Part shown: positions 36,501 to 51,500 of the stretch, in pieces
Layout: the number at the start of each line of letters is the position of its first letter
How positions within the stretch are numbered: position 1 is the stretch's first letter
DNA from: Hanleya hanleyi
Taxonomy: Eukaryota > Mollusca > Polyplacophora > Lepidopleurida > Hanleyidae
DNA length: 64,000 bases
Direction: 5' to 3'
NCBI GenBank assembly: GCA_036873755.1
Contig: JAVTVY010006821.1
Location: 186,001 to 250,000, forward strand
Notes under the pieces: model-generated
Database searches by the model: none
Told to the model about the DNA's origin: nothing
Seen by the model: the letters and a program-made list of their open reading frames with translations, nothing else
Position numbers and translations under genes: made by a program

Positions 36501-39500
36501 CCAGCCCGGACAAGTCCCATTCACAGAGATTTCAGAAAAAGGGCCATAACTCTTGAAAATTATACCGGAACTCGGAAAAAACTCAACGCTGCACATCTAC
36601 GAGGCACTAGCCACATTCCATGCAAGTTTCAATCCTGTCCATCAAATATTAACCGAGATATTGCTCGGACAAGAAATTCGGACGGACAGACGGACAGACA
36701 GACAGACAGACAGACGGACGGACAAAGCGATCGCTATATGCCCCCCCTCTAGTTAGAGGGGGGGCATAATAACATGGTGTTCCATCGTGGGATAGAACCT
36801 TTTTGTGGTTGCAATTCATGGAGGGGTGGCAGAACTACACGAACAGTCAGAGCAATTGCTTAAAGAGAATAAAGATAATTAAATATTATTTTTTAAGTAA
36901 AAAAAAACTTAAAGAAAAATTTAGAAAACAATTCAACAGAAATTTAAAAAAATATATTTCAGATTGAAATTTAAAATTTAATTCCAAAATTTGAAATTGA
37001 AATATGAGGGTATGGGGTCGGGCGATGCATTGAATATGTGTATTAACATGATGTAAGCTCTTAGAAAATTGACTGAGGCTTAGTTTAGGAGACAGAGGGT
37101 GGGGCTTGGTGCCCCGGTCCTGAGGGTAGTGGATGGGTTGAATGAGTGTATCATGATGTCAGCGCCCACAATAGAGGAGAGCCAGGGAAATTGGGTGGGG
37201 CTTAGTTAGGAGACATAGGGTGAGGCTGATAAAGTTTTCCAAAAGTCCAAAACGTTGACATTTTTGCTTTACTTTTCCTGGATATGGACAAGGACAAAGA
37301 CAGACATCAATTAGATTCTGGTATTAAATTTTCTGCAGCTAAAGCCACAGGCTCGATAAAAAGCCTCCCTCTCTCCATCATCATTTTTTTCTCAAAAAAA
37401 AAGAAAAAAAAAGTACCTGTGAAGCTAGGGATAAATATTATTCAGCCTAATATTCAAGTGTATAACTCACACATGAACTGTTGGAGTCCTTAAAATGTTT
37501 AATTCGCACAAGAACTGCTTTAGTCCTGTATGTGCTCATGAACTTGTTTGGTCCTGTTTATGTTTAGCATACCAGTGAACTGTTGTGATCCTGTAAGTGT
37601 TTAGCTTACCTGTGAACTGTTGTGGTCTTGTGAGTGTTCAGCTTACCTGTGAGCTGTTGTTGTCCTGTAAGTGTCAGTTCACAGACAAATATGAACTGTT
37701 GTGGTCCTGTCAGTGTTTATTAATTCACATGTGAAAAGTTGTGGTCCTGCAAGTGATTAATAACTCACATGTGCACTGTTGTGGTCCTGTAAGTGTTTAA
37801 TAACACACAATGTGAACTGTTGTGGTCCTGTAAGTGTTTAATAACTCACCTGTGAACTGTTGTGGTCCTGTAAGTGTTTAACCCTGGTCTTTTTATTGGG
37901 ATAACCATACAGACAGAATGTACACTGCTCGAATGCCTGATTAATCTCCTCAATAAATACTGCAGGTCTGTCCTCTGTGTATTTGGACATCTCCTGTCGT
38001 AGCACGTCAATGAAAAATTTCAGGAAAACCCCATCTGAATTGGTGCACCAGGACCTCCTAAAGTAACAGAGAAGACATCCAGGTTTAGTTTTAATAACTG
38101 AAGGACAATATTAGTAGGCAGTAATCAGGATCAAAGTGGTATTACTAGAATGCACGAGATCTTACTAAGTGGTATATAAACCTATCATGAACACCTGCTG
38201 CAAAAGAAATGATTAATGGTGGCTTCACGATATCAGTCTCAGACAGTGTGGGCAATGAAGCATGACCTACATTGAGCCTCGCCTCTGAGTGTAAATGTCT
38301 GGATACAAAAATCAACTGCCCAGAAATGTGCAAGTAAGGCTCTGAGTGGGTCACATCTCACTGTGTACTCCATCTGATCATGTTGTGAAACTGAGTGATA
38401 ATGGAAAGTCTCCATTAAGTTAGCAATCACAAGAACTGTCAGGGGTCCTCTAAAGTTGAACATTAAATGTTACATGATTGGAGTAATACAAATGTTATAC
38501 AAGGACCTGAAAGTTAATATCCCTGTACATGAGACAACTTGGTATAAAGTACACACAACAAAACAGAAGCTGTGCAGTGTATTCTTGGGGCCGTCAACTC
38601 AATTCAATTTGATGGTCTGCTTTAAGTCCAACATACTAGTTAAAATCTAGGTGAATACTGAAAATTTGATATCAAGTTTCCAACAAATAATGTATTTGTG
38701 TATCTTAAGAAAAACAGGTATTAAAATCTCAAATGGAGAGAAAAAGAGATAAGAATGTTAATCATATCAGATTCTTCCACAACAGTCTAACCATAAGCAG
38801 AATAGCAATCATGTACTGCAGAGATCACATCCAAAACCCAGCTACATATATTTACAAACTATGTCTGATGTTTGAGATGAGGGTCCAGGTGGGGGATAAT
38901 TTAATGTTTAACACTAACCTTCCCAAGTACTCATGAGCCACATTCAGTAGCATGAACGAGGAGGTGATGGCCCCCTCTATATCCTCACTGCTGCTAGGGC
39001 CGTCACTAACAATCATAGAATGGAGCTTATTCTCCTCACTGTAACAAAGATTATACAGGCAATATTCAGTATTTTAATGACTTTAGTAAACCCCATCTCC
39101 TCTTGGCCATCGTCATAATAGTAAGATGCATAATATAGGACAATGATTATGGTAAACACTTGAAGAATTCCATCACAGGAACTGCACTTTCTCACATCAA
39201 AATACTGGGCTGAACCTAATTATTAGAATGGATAGCTGACAAAAAGATACAACATTAAACTTTACCTATGTAGTTACTCCTACATCTAGTAGGTGTCTAT
39301 GTCATTGAGGCAAGATCTGGGAGTGATTGAATCTTAATACAGTGACTGAATTATCAGAGTATTTACTGTAATTGTTTTACAGCTGAAGGCCAAAGTAGAA
39401 TGACCAAATTTAGTAAACACATTATTGTCCGAGACAAACTTCAAGAAACTTCCTAACATCTATTTTTAATAAACATTTTTACAAATACACTGTATACAGA

Positions 39501-42500
39501 GTTCCATGTTATGATGAAAGGTGAGTGAGTGAGTAGGATTTTAATATCATTTTTAATGATGTTAAATCATATCATGATGACCCAGTCACATTATCCTGAC
39601 AATGGGACAAACAGTCCTTGATCTATCTCCTTTGTGCTGAGTGCCATGCAAGGAAGATATAAGTTCCATTTTTTAATTTTTTACTATGATTTGTCCCGGT
39701 GTTGAACCTGGGGAACTTTCGAGGTGAGCGCTGTAACAATACCACCACAGTGTAGAAGGGAATTCCACTTACTGTTTGATGAGTTTATAGAGCAGAATCC
39801 AAGGTAGGACTGAGTCAATATGCAGCGTAACAGACTCGGCGGCTTCCAACGTCATCTCTATCAACCAGATGAGATTCTGTGTAAGACGTACCAGGTTGAT
39901 GTTTGGCAGACTGCGGATAACTTCATCATATCTGGACAAACACCTACAACAACGATAACAACATATGAGTTTTGTGCATCAAATTTTACACTCTGTTAAA
40001 TTTGAAAGTTATCTTGGAGTAAGCCTGATCTAGATACCTTCATCAGGTAGCATTATTCACAGGATATTGTTCCCACAAGTATAGGACTGATGTTCCCCAA
40101 TACTGACCTGTTCCTTTGAAAATACGTCAAGGTTATCCTGGAGTGAGCCTTATCGAGATACTTTCACCAGGTCGCATCGCTCACAGGATATTGTTCCCAC
40201 AAGCATAGGACTGATGTTCCCCACATACTGACCTGTTCCTTTGAAAATAGGTCAAGGTTATTCTGGAGTGAGCCTGATCTAGATACCTTCACCAGGCAGC
40301 ATCGTTCACAGGATATTGTTCCCACAAGTATAGGACTGATGTTCCTCATATATTGACCTGTTCCTTTGAAAATAGGTCAGGGTTATCCTGGAGTGAGCCT
40401 GATCTAGATACCTTCACCAGGCAGCATCGTTCACAGGATATTGTTCCCACAAGTATAGGACTGATGTTCCCCACATACTGACCTGTTCCTTTGAAAATAG
40501 GTCAAGGTTATCCTGGAGTGAGCCTGATCTAGATACCTTCACCAGGCAGCATCGTTCACAGGATATTGTTCCCACAAGTATAGGACTGATGTTCCCCACA
40601 TACGGACCTGTTCCTTTGAAAATAGGTCAAGGTTATCCTGGAGTGAGCCTGATCTAGATACCTTCACCAGGCAGCATCGTTCACAGGATATTGTTCCCAC
40701 AAGTATAGGACTGATGTTCCTCATATATTGACCTGTTCCTTTGAAAATAGGTCAAGGTTATCCTGGAGTGAGCCTGATCTAGATACTTTCACCAGGTTGC
40801 ATCGCTCACAGGATATTGTTCCCACAAGTATAGGACTGATGTTCCCCACATACTGACCTGTTCCTTTGAAAATAGGTCAAGGTTATCCTGGAGTGAGCCT
40901 GATCTAGATACCTTCACCAGGCAGCATCGTTCACAGGATATTTTTCCCACAAGTATAGGACTGATGTTCCCCACATACTGACCTGTTCCTTTGAAAATAG
41001 GTCAAGGTTATCCTGGAGTGAGCCTGATCTAGATACCTTCACCAGGTCGCATCGCTCACAGGATATTGTTCCCACAAGTATAGGACTGATGTTACCCACA
41101 TATTGACCTGTTCCTTTGAAAATAGGTCAAGGTTATCCTGGAGTCAGCCTGATCTAGATACTTTTGCTAGACTGCAACATTCACAGGATATTGTTCCCAC
41201 AAGTAAAGGACTGATGTTCCCCACATATTGACCTGTTCCTTTGAAAATAGGTCAAGGTTATCCTGGAGTGAGCCTGATCTAGATACCTTCACCAGGCAGC
41301 ATCGTTCACAGGATATTGTTCCCACAAGCATAGGACTGATGTTCCCCACATATTGACCTGTTCCTTTGAAAATAGGTCAAGGTTATCCTGGAGTGAGCCT
41401 GATCTAGATACCTTCACCAGGTAGCATCGTTCACAGGATATTGTTCCCACAAGTATAGGACTGATGTTCCCCATATATTGGCCTGTTCCTTTGAAAATAG
41501 GTCAGGGTTATCCTGAAGTGAGCCTGATCTAGATACCTTCACCATGCAGCATCGTTCACAGGATATTTTTCCCACAAGCATAGGACTGATGTTCCCCACA
41601 TATTGACCTGTTCCTTTGAAAATAGGTCAAGGTTATCCTGGAGTGAGCCTGATCTAGATACCTTCACCAGGCAGCATCGTTCACAGGATATTGTTCCCAC
41701 AAGCATAGGACTGATGTTCCCCACATATTGACCTGTTCCTTTGAAAATAGATCAAGGTTATCCTGGAGTGAGCCTGATCTAGATACCTTCACCAGGCAGA
41801 ATCGTTCACAGGACATTGTTCCCACAAGCATACGACTGATGTTCCCCACATATTGACCTGTTACCTTTGAAAGTAGGTCAAGGTTATCCTGGAGTGAGCC
41901 TGATCTACATACCTTCACCAGGCAGCATTGTTCACAGGATATTGTTCCCACAAGTATAGGACTGATGTTCCCCAATACTGACCTGTTCCTTTGAAAATAA
42001 GTCAAGGTTATCCTGGAGTGAGCCTGATCTAGATACCTTCACCAGGCAGCATCGTTCACAGGTTATTGTTCCCACAAGCATAGGACTGATGTTCCCCACA
42101 TATTGACCTGTTCCTTTGAAAATAGGTCAAGGTTATCTACGTCAAGGTTATCATGGAGTGAGCCTGATCTAGATACCTTCACCAGGCAGCATCGTTCACA
42201 GGATATTCTGCAGTAATTTTGACTTTAAGGCTCTTATAAGAAAGTATTGTGCCAAAGATTGAGAAGCTAGATCAATAGGATCTCAACATATCATGTTCGA
42301 AAGCATACAACATTCAAAGTTTGACTGCTGACATCTGTATATAGGTTAAGTTCAGTCAGGGTGTGCACAACGCAAAATATTTAAAATTCCAGGATTTTTC
42401 CAGGACTTATTTACCAGATTCCAGGACTTATTCTTGTATAGAATTCTACATCATAATGTTTTGTTTTTTGTTCTTTTCACGCTTGAAGAACATTGTTCGA

Positions 42501-45500
42501 CTCGAAAATGTTACAAGGCAGCATAGTTTTTTTTACTATTGAGATGATATGGCATAGTGGAATAAATCCTTGGTTTCCCATTTAATACACGACCCTAGCA
42601 ACACCGACTCACTTTCGTAATATCCATTATCAGGGGAAACAACTCTTGAAAAACGTTTCAATAAACTCCCATAGTTATGTCCCTTGAATGACAGACAGAC
42701 TATTATGGTGAAATTAGTTAAAATGGCGGAATTTTTTGTCTTGGCTACTTTAGACCAACAAAAGATTAAATCCCTACATACCGACCCTAATTTTTCCAGA
42801 CGAGAAAAACGAAACCAACGATTTATTTCACTACGACTAGACAGATGATTTGCACCGAATCATAAGATTATACGAATTAAGTCAAGACAGAAATCCACCT
42901 GTTCCAGAACGAAAAAATTCTGTAATTCGGGAGTTTGGTCGATCTCTTGATTTGTTTTGCCCAACTACTTGGGCATGTTTGGCTCCCTTTGTGTGACTCC
43001 GCAGTGCACTCAAGCCCAAATTGCCGATATCAAAACGCTTCTCGCATACTGTGCACTTCGCCCAGTGAGCGAACTCTCGTGCTAACCAGTTGCGATAATA
43101 ATCTGGGTGGCTAAGCCACGCTGTAATGAAGTAGCAAACTTTTGACATTCTTTCTCCTTGTTTCTTCGTTCTCCACCGAGATCGGGAATTTCCGTATACC
43201 AAAACTATGAATATTTTAAAATTGGAAAACAGCTAATTGGTGAGCGTATTGACCTAGATATATTCTGATTGTTAACATTTTACTATACGATTCACTATGG
43301 CTTCTATGAATGAAATAACCAAGACGAGGCCATCTACGATGCCAAACTCGTGAACTTTTGAAGAAACATTTGGATGGCCACGTTCAGTTTTATATCTCAA
43401 AATATATAGCGAGACCACAAATGTTAATTTTCCAGGAGTTTCAAGGAGTAATCTTGCTCTTCCAGGATTTTTCAGTGCTGGAAATTACATTTTCATTTTT
43501 CAAGGAGTTTCAAGGAGTGTGCGCACCTTGTCAGTCCAGTGAACCTGACCCTGCGACCTTCACAAGACAGCGTTGTGTTGGAAAAGCTAGCTCAATATAC
43601 TCTTTGAATACCATGCAAGTAAAACTGAATTTTACATATTTACCACACAGTCATCTTTGAAAATAGTTCCGAGACTTGATTTATGAGATAGGGGATAAAA
43701 ATAATGTTATAATTGGTAATGCTGTAGTAAGAACATACTTGTTGAGTCCTGCAAATATTTGAGTGAGAGTAGATCCCCATTCCTCTCGTCCAGTACCAGA
43801 GCTGGTCAATCTGTAATGTTGTAAGGCTTCATTCAGGCTCTCCTCACCCGAAACTATACATTTCTGTAACACATACAATTATGGAGCATTATCACATGGT
43901 TTGGTTTGAAATTATAAATTGTCCTCTAATATATTCTTGAATGTTAATTCCTTTTTCATGTAATCATCAAGTAAGACAATGACACCTTGCTAACGATTGA
44001 ATACCATACAAAAAAGCATTTCTTTCTAGAGTTTTATAAAACATATAATTATAACTAATACATTATATCTAATATTACAGAACTTAATTCCAGATTTATA
44101 AAATTTTATAAGCTGAACAAATACTTTCTTGGTATAAGAAAATAGGACAACTATCCAATCAATAGATATAACAGCTTATCAAAATATGTTCTATACTCAA
44201 ATGTTTCAAATGATAAGTGAGGTCGTTGTCCAAGTTTTCACATATAGTCACCAAGTCTTTATTTTGTTTTTACGCCAAGTCTAGAAGGAATAGGTGATTG
44301 TACTGTACATTGGTCTTACCTGATAATCATTTAACTTGAAGAGAGAATCTTGTAGGAGTAGCAGCTGTGCATGTCGTTCAGGGATTGCATCTCCTCCTAC
44401 CATCTTATAACATTAATACAACACATATAGGCTGTAACATGTTTGAAATATCTATTGGTTCACATTAGCATACAGATGATAAATACTGCAATATAAATAC
44501 CATCAGAAGGATAAATAGAAATGACAAAATACTACCAACTGGAAATGACAACATACAAGTTTCACGTTCGTAATGATGAAGGCAACATCTGGCTGAATAG
44601 AGCGTTGATAAATAATATTTTCATTTTGATTGTCTTTATATTTCTGAAGGATATGATAGCCATCGCTTATTGCAGATAAGTATGAGAGAGAAATAATACA
44701 AAATGCATCATCCCCAAGAATGGACAAACTATGTAAGCAATAGGTATACCTGGAGTTTGCCCTTGGCTTGAGGCTGTGTAAATGTTAGTAAGAGACAGTC
44801 AATGACCTTCTGGTACTCCCCAGACTCGTACAGCTTCTGTACCTCCTCCAGGGACTGACATCGCTGGAGAGAATCCAATCGTTTACTCACTTGTTCTGTG
44901 GTACAACAGAAAACCTATGTAGACTGGCCATATCAAAACCCATTACATTCACAATATTCATGTACACTCTACGATTCAAGATTCTTTCAATTATTTCACT
45001 CTTTGTTTTCTACATTTTTCCTTAGGTTAAAAAAAATTCTTCTTTATGGCATTGGAATTTCTGAAATTGTCTATTAGATAGAGATGCCGAACCTGAGGCA
45101 ATAGATTGCAAGATAATTAGATGCTTCAGATTTTTATGAAGGATTCCTACTTCATAAATATTTATGAATAGGACATTGCTGAATATGACTAAAAAGTTTC
45201 AAACATTCACTTGAAAACATTGGAGCCATGTTCAGAGCATCCCTGTGTTAATGAATATTTGAGAAGTGGAAATCCACAATAAATTTCTGTCCCATTTATA
45301 CACAATTCATGTCAATCGAAGCTTATATGTATATACATGTTCTTTAAAAAAACCCTGCAAAATTCCATGCAACACAATAAGAGATAAGAGAAGCAATAGC
45401 ACTGACTATGAAAAATCATGATTTGATTGACGAGTTCAAAGACAGATCAAGTGCAGTATTACTGGATGAACAATATATAACTGTGGATGTGAGGTTACCT

Positions 45501-48500
45501 TCAGTGATGAGATCATCTACAGTACATTGGGGCAGACGGACCTCATATAAATCCTCCTTCTCTGCAGCATACTTCAGATACATGCTCGTCTGGTGATACA
45601 AACAAATAATTGTCATCTATCAAAACAGAGAATATAGTGATATCTGCTGAATTTATTTCAGCAAACTGAAATCTGGCCCATCTACAAGAGCTATACATGA
45701 ACTGGACTACTGGACTTTCATTGAATACTGCGAATGACTCACAAAGTGACTGGATATCACTTTTGCTCACCTTTCGTCTAAACCAGTGCAACACCTCACA
45801 TTAGACCATTCAAACATGATACTTTGTTTCTCAAATGCAAGGCTGGATCAATCTTGATGAGGCATGAGGCCTTTTTTTTCATTTTATTTCTGATGAGGGT
45901 TCCCAAACATGGGGATTTTAATACTGTATTGACTACATATGTAAATAAAAGCACGAAATACTGCCTTGATTCATGTTTTCTGATATACAAACTACATATT
46001 GTACTATGATGACTATTTATACAGTGATTGGTCAAATACATGGTCTGCACAAATATATGATACCAGTAGTATGCATCTTGTCTAAACAGTAAGGTTGGCA
46101 CATACAACTGCATGAATAATAGATTCAAAGAGCCAAAGAGCTTTTAGACGTGTGCACAGATTCAGGTGGCTGCGGTTTACACAGTGAGGTCTACTTCTTG
46201 TGGATTCAAATGATCCATCAACAAGTTCCATGAATAACTGTCCAAAAGTTATGTTATCTGCAAATTCACTGCGGACACCCCAGCTCCTAAGAATACGACC
46301 AGTGGAGGTAATAACTTGGACGGACACCACAGTCATGATCAAGAGAGAACCAGGGAAAGACACATTTCACTTCCAATGGCAAAAAAAAAAAAAAAAAAAA
46401 AAAAATAATAAATAAAAATGTTAAATACAACAATATATATATACATTTTTATTTCCAGCAAATTATATTTACTCCAGATGTATGGCAGTGTCAGATGCAT
46501 ATATTAATATAGTGAAAACACATAAATAAAATAATCCAAAATGTGTAAGACTTGAAAAACCATTCCCCTTCAACAGACCTATGTCTATTAAATTAGTTCA
46601 ATAAGTTATTCAATAGGACACAATAAAAATTCTGCATATAAAAGGTCAACTTACTTTACCGTAGCAATCAGTAGTTTTGAACATGAAATGCCGTACACGC
46701 GCGAAATCCCGAATTCGAAATGGAAGTCGTCCCAACTTGTGTATGTCGTAAAATGAAGTCGCAAACCAAGGGAGATAATTCGGTTCATATAAACTATCTC
46801 CCTTAGCTCGTTATAAAAGCAAGATCAACCAAGGGAGATCATTCTGCCCAGTACTTCTGTTTTGGCGAGTATTTTGTTGTGGCGCGCCGTCTTCAGTCGG
46901 CAAAGAAAATTACTGATATAAAGAAAAAACATGATGCAACCATGCGGCGGCATTGAGAAACAAAGTATCATATTTGAATGACCTTACTGTTTGGATGGAG
47001 GTTTTATTTTAATCAGCTATCTCTCTCTGTTAGAATCTATGCAGTGGTTAAAAGTGAGAATAAGATAATTCCAGCATATATTGAACTATCTACCTATACA
47101 AAGTTACCAAGTGAAGAACTTACCATATCAAACCAGCCCACAGCATCATCCATTTTGTTCTGTAATGCATTGAATCTGGACTGTACCCAGTAAACTGTAA
47201 ATAAACAGAGTAACATCCTCAAACAATCTTACAAATTTCACATGTAATGTTTATCTGATGAAGCAATCTTTGTCATACACTACTGGGTTGAAATGATAAG
47301 CATAATGCAATAAAACAGTTTTGAATCAAGGAAGAATTAAACATTTGAGTTCTGATATGGTTATTCATTCAAGATTCATTTAGGTTATCAATCTGCAGTA
47401 TATGAAATACTATTGTTATACTGTCAATCCAACCAACAAAACAGGACTTGTATCTGATGTGTTGTGGTTTCACAAATGCTCTGCCCAGAAAGCTCAGAGT
47501 GCAGTACATTTTCAGTCATGGTAATTGCAATAATGCTGAAATTTGATTATGATTATAGCATTGTATGTTTGACAAGTACAATCATGGTCCCTTACTTCGT
47601 ATAGCATGTTCGGCCCAGAAGTCCCCCAGTATAGGTGAATAGCCAATCATACCACAGAGGAAGTGGATGTCGTCGTTGTAATAAGGGCCTGGGAAGTCAG
47701 GCCCGAGGAATGAAGTTGAGAGTTGTGGGCTCCTGGAATGAGATACATGTATCAACAAATGTTTCATTATAAAATCTACATGTCAGAAGCAAAGATCTCA
47801 ACTTCACGTTAATAATCGAAGTATTACTTTTGAGCAATAAATTGGCAGAATTATTGAACACTAATTTTCCTGTATCAGGGATCTAGTCAAAAGAAATAAG
47901 TTCTCTGAGAGACATTCTAGAAGTTGGAAACTAATAAATTAATTATGGATAACAACTTCTTTGTTTATTAGCTGGTTACAGGCATGGGAATTGGCCTCAA
48001 GTCGGATATTATCCCAAATACCATCCATGTGCTGAAGCGAAGCCCAAGCACCCGAGCTCGCACGCTTTGTGAGCAAGGGAAGACAGTGAGAGGGGGGCAG
48101 CGCCCCCAGCTCACCCAAATTTTTTTTTCAAATCAGAGCCCTTTAGGCGACTCCACAAGAAAGGAAATTTGTTATTTTTTTATACATCAGATGACACAAT
48201 TTTAACTGATGAAGCTTAAAAGTGTTAATATTGTAACTAAACTTCTGTGTTCCAGAAATATATCAATGTTATTATTGTTCTTCAGCCATCCATGTCATTA
48301 AAATAGTTCAGTCAATACCACAGTTCTGTGCCCTATCATCCCAAATGCAATAGGGTACATACAGGGATCTGAGCAGAAATCCATGCGCAGTGAGAACTAG
48401 GATACAATCTCCATGACTGGGTACTTTTCCAGTCCACCCTCGGTAGACTGGGCAATTTATTAAATTACCGATGCGCGGACAGTGATCAGAGGAATTCCCA

Positions 48501-51500
48501 AACAGAACGAACCGATTATGAACACTTTTTCTAACCCAGCAGTGAGGGAGACGAGCATATGGAGCTTACCACCCCCCCAAGTTTTCTACCCGAATTTACA
48601 TCGATCTCGGGATCAATCATTCCAGCTGGAAAAAAGTCGGAAATCCGCCAATAGGCAGAAAATGCCCATGCCTGTGGTTAACAGCATTTTCAAATCAAAA
48701 CGAAAATGCGGTTAGTACTACAGGCTAATGTCACAAGCTAATAAACAAAGAAGTTGTTATCCATGATTTATTTATTTGAATAACAGAAAATTTAACCTCT
48801 GGAATGTGCAACAAAAAACACTGTAACATGGATGGCAGACTTAAAAATATTAACAAAATCTTAGATCTGCCTATCATAATAGTGTTCTCAATTTCAGAAT
48901 GAGCATGTTATTGCTGGGGCATGATATAAATATGAAGTGAGAGCCATGATTACTTTCTAGGTGATCCGGTGGGTGCTCCCGGTGATGGCATCACTCTCAC
49001 TTTCCTGGATAACCACGAGTCCAACTTCATCTCCACATACACCAAACACATCTGTCAAACATCCGAGCTTACAACATGTAATATACACAAATGAAAATGT
49101 ACACAGCTGTTCATTATTACCTCGACACAAAGCAGAACCAACAATAAATGCATGTGCAGTACTACAAATTAAATGTTCATACATACAGTCTTGTGATAGT
49201 TAAGAATTGAATGAGGAATTTCATGCAAGTAAACTTTACCAGATTACTGATTATTACACCTTATTTCCTCTTATTTAATATTTCCTTCTGTCTATCAGCA
49301 CTTCTTCTGTAATAGTTATCATGCTTATAAAACGTTAATTTACTTTGGCTTTGGTCTTCATCAGTTCATCTGCATCATCATTGCTGAAATGGTTACATAA
49401 TCAACATTCAGAAAATTATCAGAGAAAGTTGAACATATGAAATCAATACAGTAATAATGTAATGATGCAATTTACTACTTTCTTAAGGTGGCTCGGCAAA
49501 TCTCAAACTGCATCTTATGACAAAGTATTCACATACCACAATTTTAAAATAATCTATTAAGTCAATATATCTGGATTTGTCCCCCAGATGGCGCCACAGA
49601 CCTATGGACATTCGTGGATGAAATGCAATCCAAAGCGACAACTGGTGGCAAGGTTTCCACACACAAACTTTGAAAAGAGTCTGTTATGTCATTCTAATTG
49701 TATTGTCCAGAAACAAAATTTCACATCTCCCTCCGCCCAGTGGCATGTGGAGGAAACAGGCTCCAAAATGACATATTGTGGTATTCACATATCCAATTTG
49801 AAAAGAATCTGTTGATTGTTTCTTATTTTATTGCACAGAAATGAAATCAGTCTACAGGTGTCGTCGCCATCTTTGTATGAATGTGGACGAGCAACATCTT
49901 CAGCAACATCCTGTGGTGAAGTACATGTATCCAGGGGTCGAAATGTTTTTTGAAAATTGAAAATGACAGGTAACTATTTTTTTTACTTGTTACCCTGGTT
50001 CTTCAGCTTGTCGCCCCTACTGAAACTTTTTTCACCATACTGTCATCATTTTCCCAGGCATTGGAGAATTTGAACACACATGGTTTTTTTTCTCGATCTG
50101 GAGATGTTTATGACACCTTCCTCTAGCTCTGCATTGCCAAGATCGAATGCAAGATCGATGTCCTCACTTTGTGATGTTGACTCGGTCCGCTTATTTCTCT
50201 CACCAGACTGTAGTTACTATTAGGGAGTTCAGTGTAAAATGTCAACAGAATATTCAATTATGAGATTAAATTTGCTGGAATGATATTTTCTTAAAGATCA
50301 TAACAGCAAGGGGGTTTTAGCCATTTTTTCATTTGGGTAACCCCGATTAAAAACTGTTGCAAATTGAGTTTTTGGGGAATTTTTAAATTGAGTTTTGCCC
50401 AAAAAATTGAGTTCTTTAAAGATGGGAAAATGCGTGCTAAAAAATTATAGTGAATAAATATTGAGTTTTTCAACAGATAAGTCGAGTTCGCAATTGAAAA
50501 TGTTGAATTGTCGTGACAAATTATCAAGCAAAATCATTGTTGTTGTCTGCACTCGATCAACTTGCAACTGTCAGACGTTTAGCGCTTGTCCGCTTGTCTG
50601 AAGCAAGTGTTAGCTGCCCCTGTTGGCAAGCACAATTTTCTTCCGATTAAAATACTCACTGGCCAAGTTTTATTGAGCTTGTATTCTCCGAAATGAAAGT
50701 AGGAATCACTCAGCTTGTTCTGGTTTCGTTTTCGACTTGATGTTGCCAGGCATGAACAGTCGATAGAAATATAGGCTGATTGCGCTAAATCGTGCCAGCC
50801 AGTATAGTGAAGTTCGTTTTATTTATCCATCTGTTTTGCCTTTCAAGCAGACCATGTGCTAATCTTGCGGAAGATTAATCCTGGAGTTTGATGTATGTGA
50901 TCTCGTGTTGTATGGCAGTCGGGATAAATGACGAAGTGAAAGGAATGTCCGATGTAAATAAACCTAAACTCAACTGTTTCAAGAAACACAATTCAGTCAT
51001 GTTAGGCCTGTATTAGATCGTAATTCAGTATTTCTAGGACAGAATAGTTACTTGTCACGGCGACAGGTGTCATTTTAATTTAGTTGTCACTTGTAAAAAT
51101 GACTTCTCGGTGACAGGTAGACAGGCGTTATTTCGACCATTGTGTATCCATTTATCATTTTTGAAAATAATCTGTTATATTGTTCTCATTTTATTGACAG
51201 GAAATGAAATCCAAAGTTAACCCCAAGATAGTGCCACACATGGGCATATATGAGCGGAACACAATCCAAAGTGTCATTTTGTGGCAACGTATGCATATAT
51301 CTACAACAAATTTGCGGTTGAGAATCGATTGAGCCATCAATACATCCTGTCAAACGATAATGCCTGGAGAACACCTATTCCACGTCCATATATGAGAAAT
51401 CCAAGATTGCAGCAGCGGTCATATATAACTACATATCTTGCTCTCGTCTATATGAATCACTCCTCAAATTTGATGTCAATCGATACATTCTGTTTGAAGT

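Noticed and set aside
37882..37883. GTTAAAC as the exon 13 donor
   Set aside because: It would remove the conserved LQDHNSSQ segment. CAG|GTGAGT at 37849 keeps similarity and frame.
40164..42005. Repeated 61-aa minus-strand ORFs
   Set aside because: They are a product of the 125-bp period of the array, overlap one another and carry no domain.
45796..46363. ORFs of 93 and 110 codons on the minus strand as CABIN1 exons
   Set aside because: No CABIN1 similarity, and exons 6 and 7 already join in frame across this stretch.
46381..46405. Poly(A) run as proof of a processed pseudogene
   Set aside because: No coding similarity upstream and no target duplication seen.
49588..49815. 75-aa plus-strand ORF beginning [10 protein letters not shown]
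   Set aside because: Lies inside a dispersed repeat unit and has no recognisable domain.
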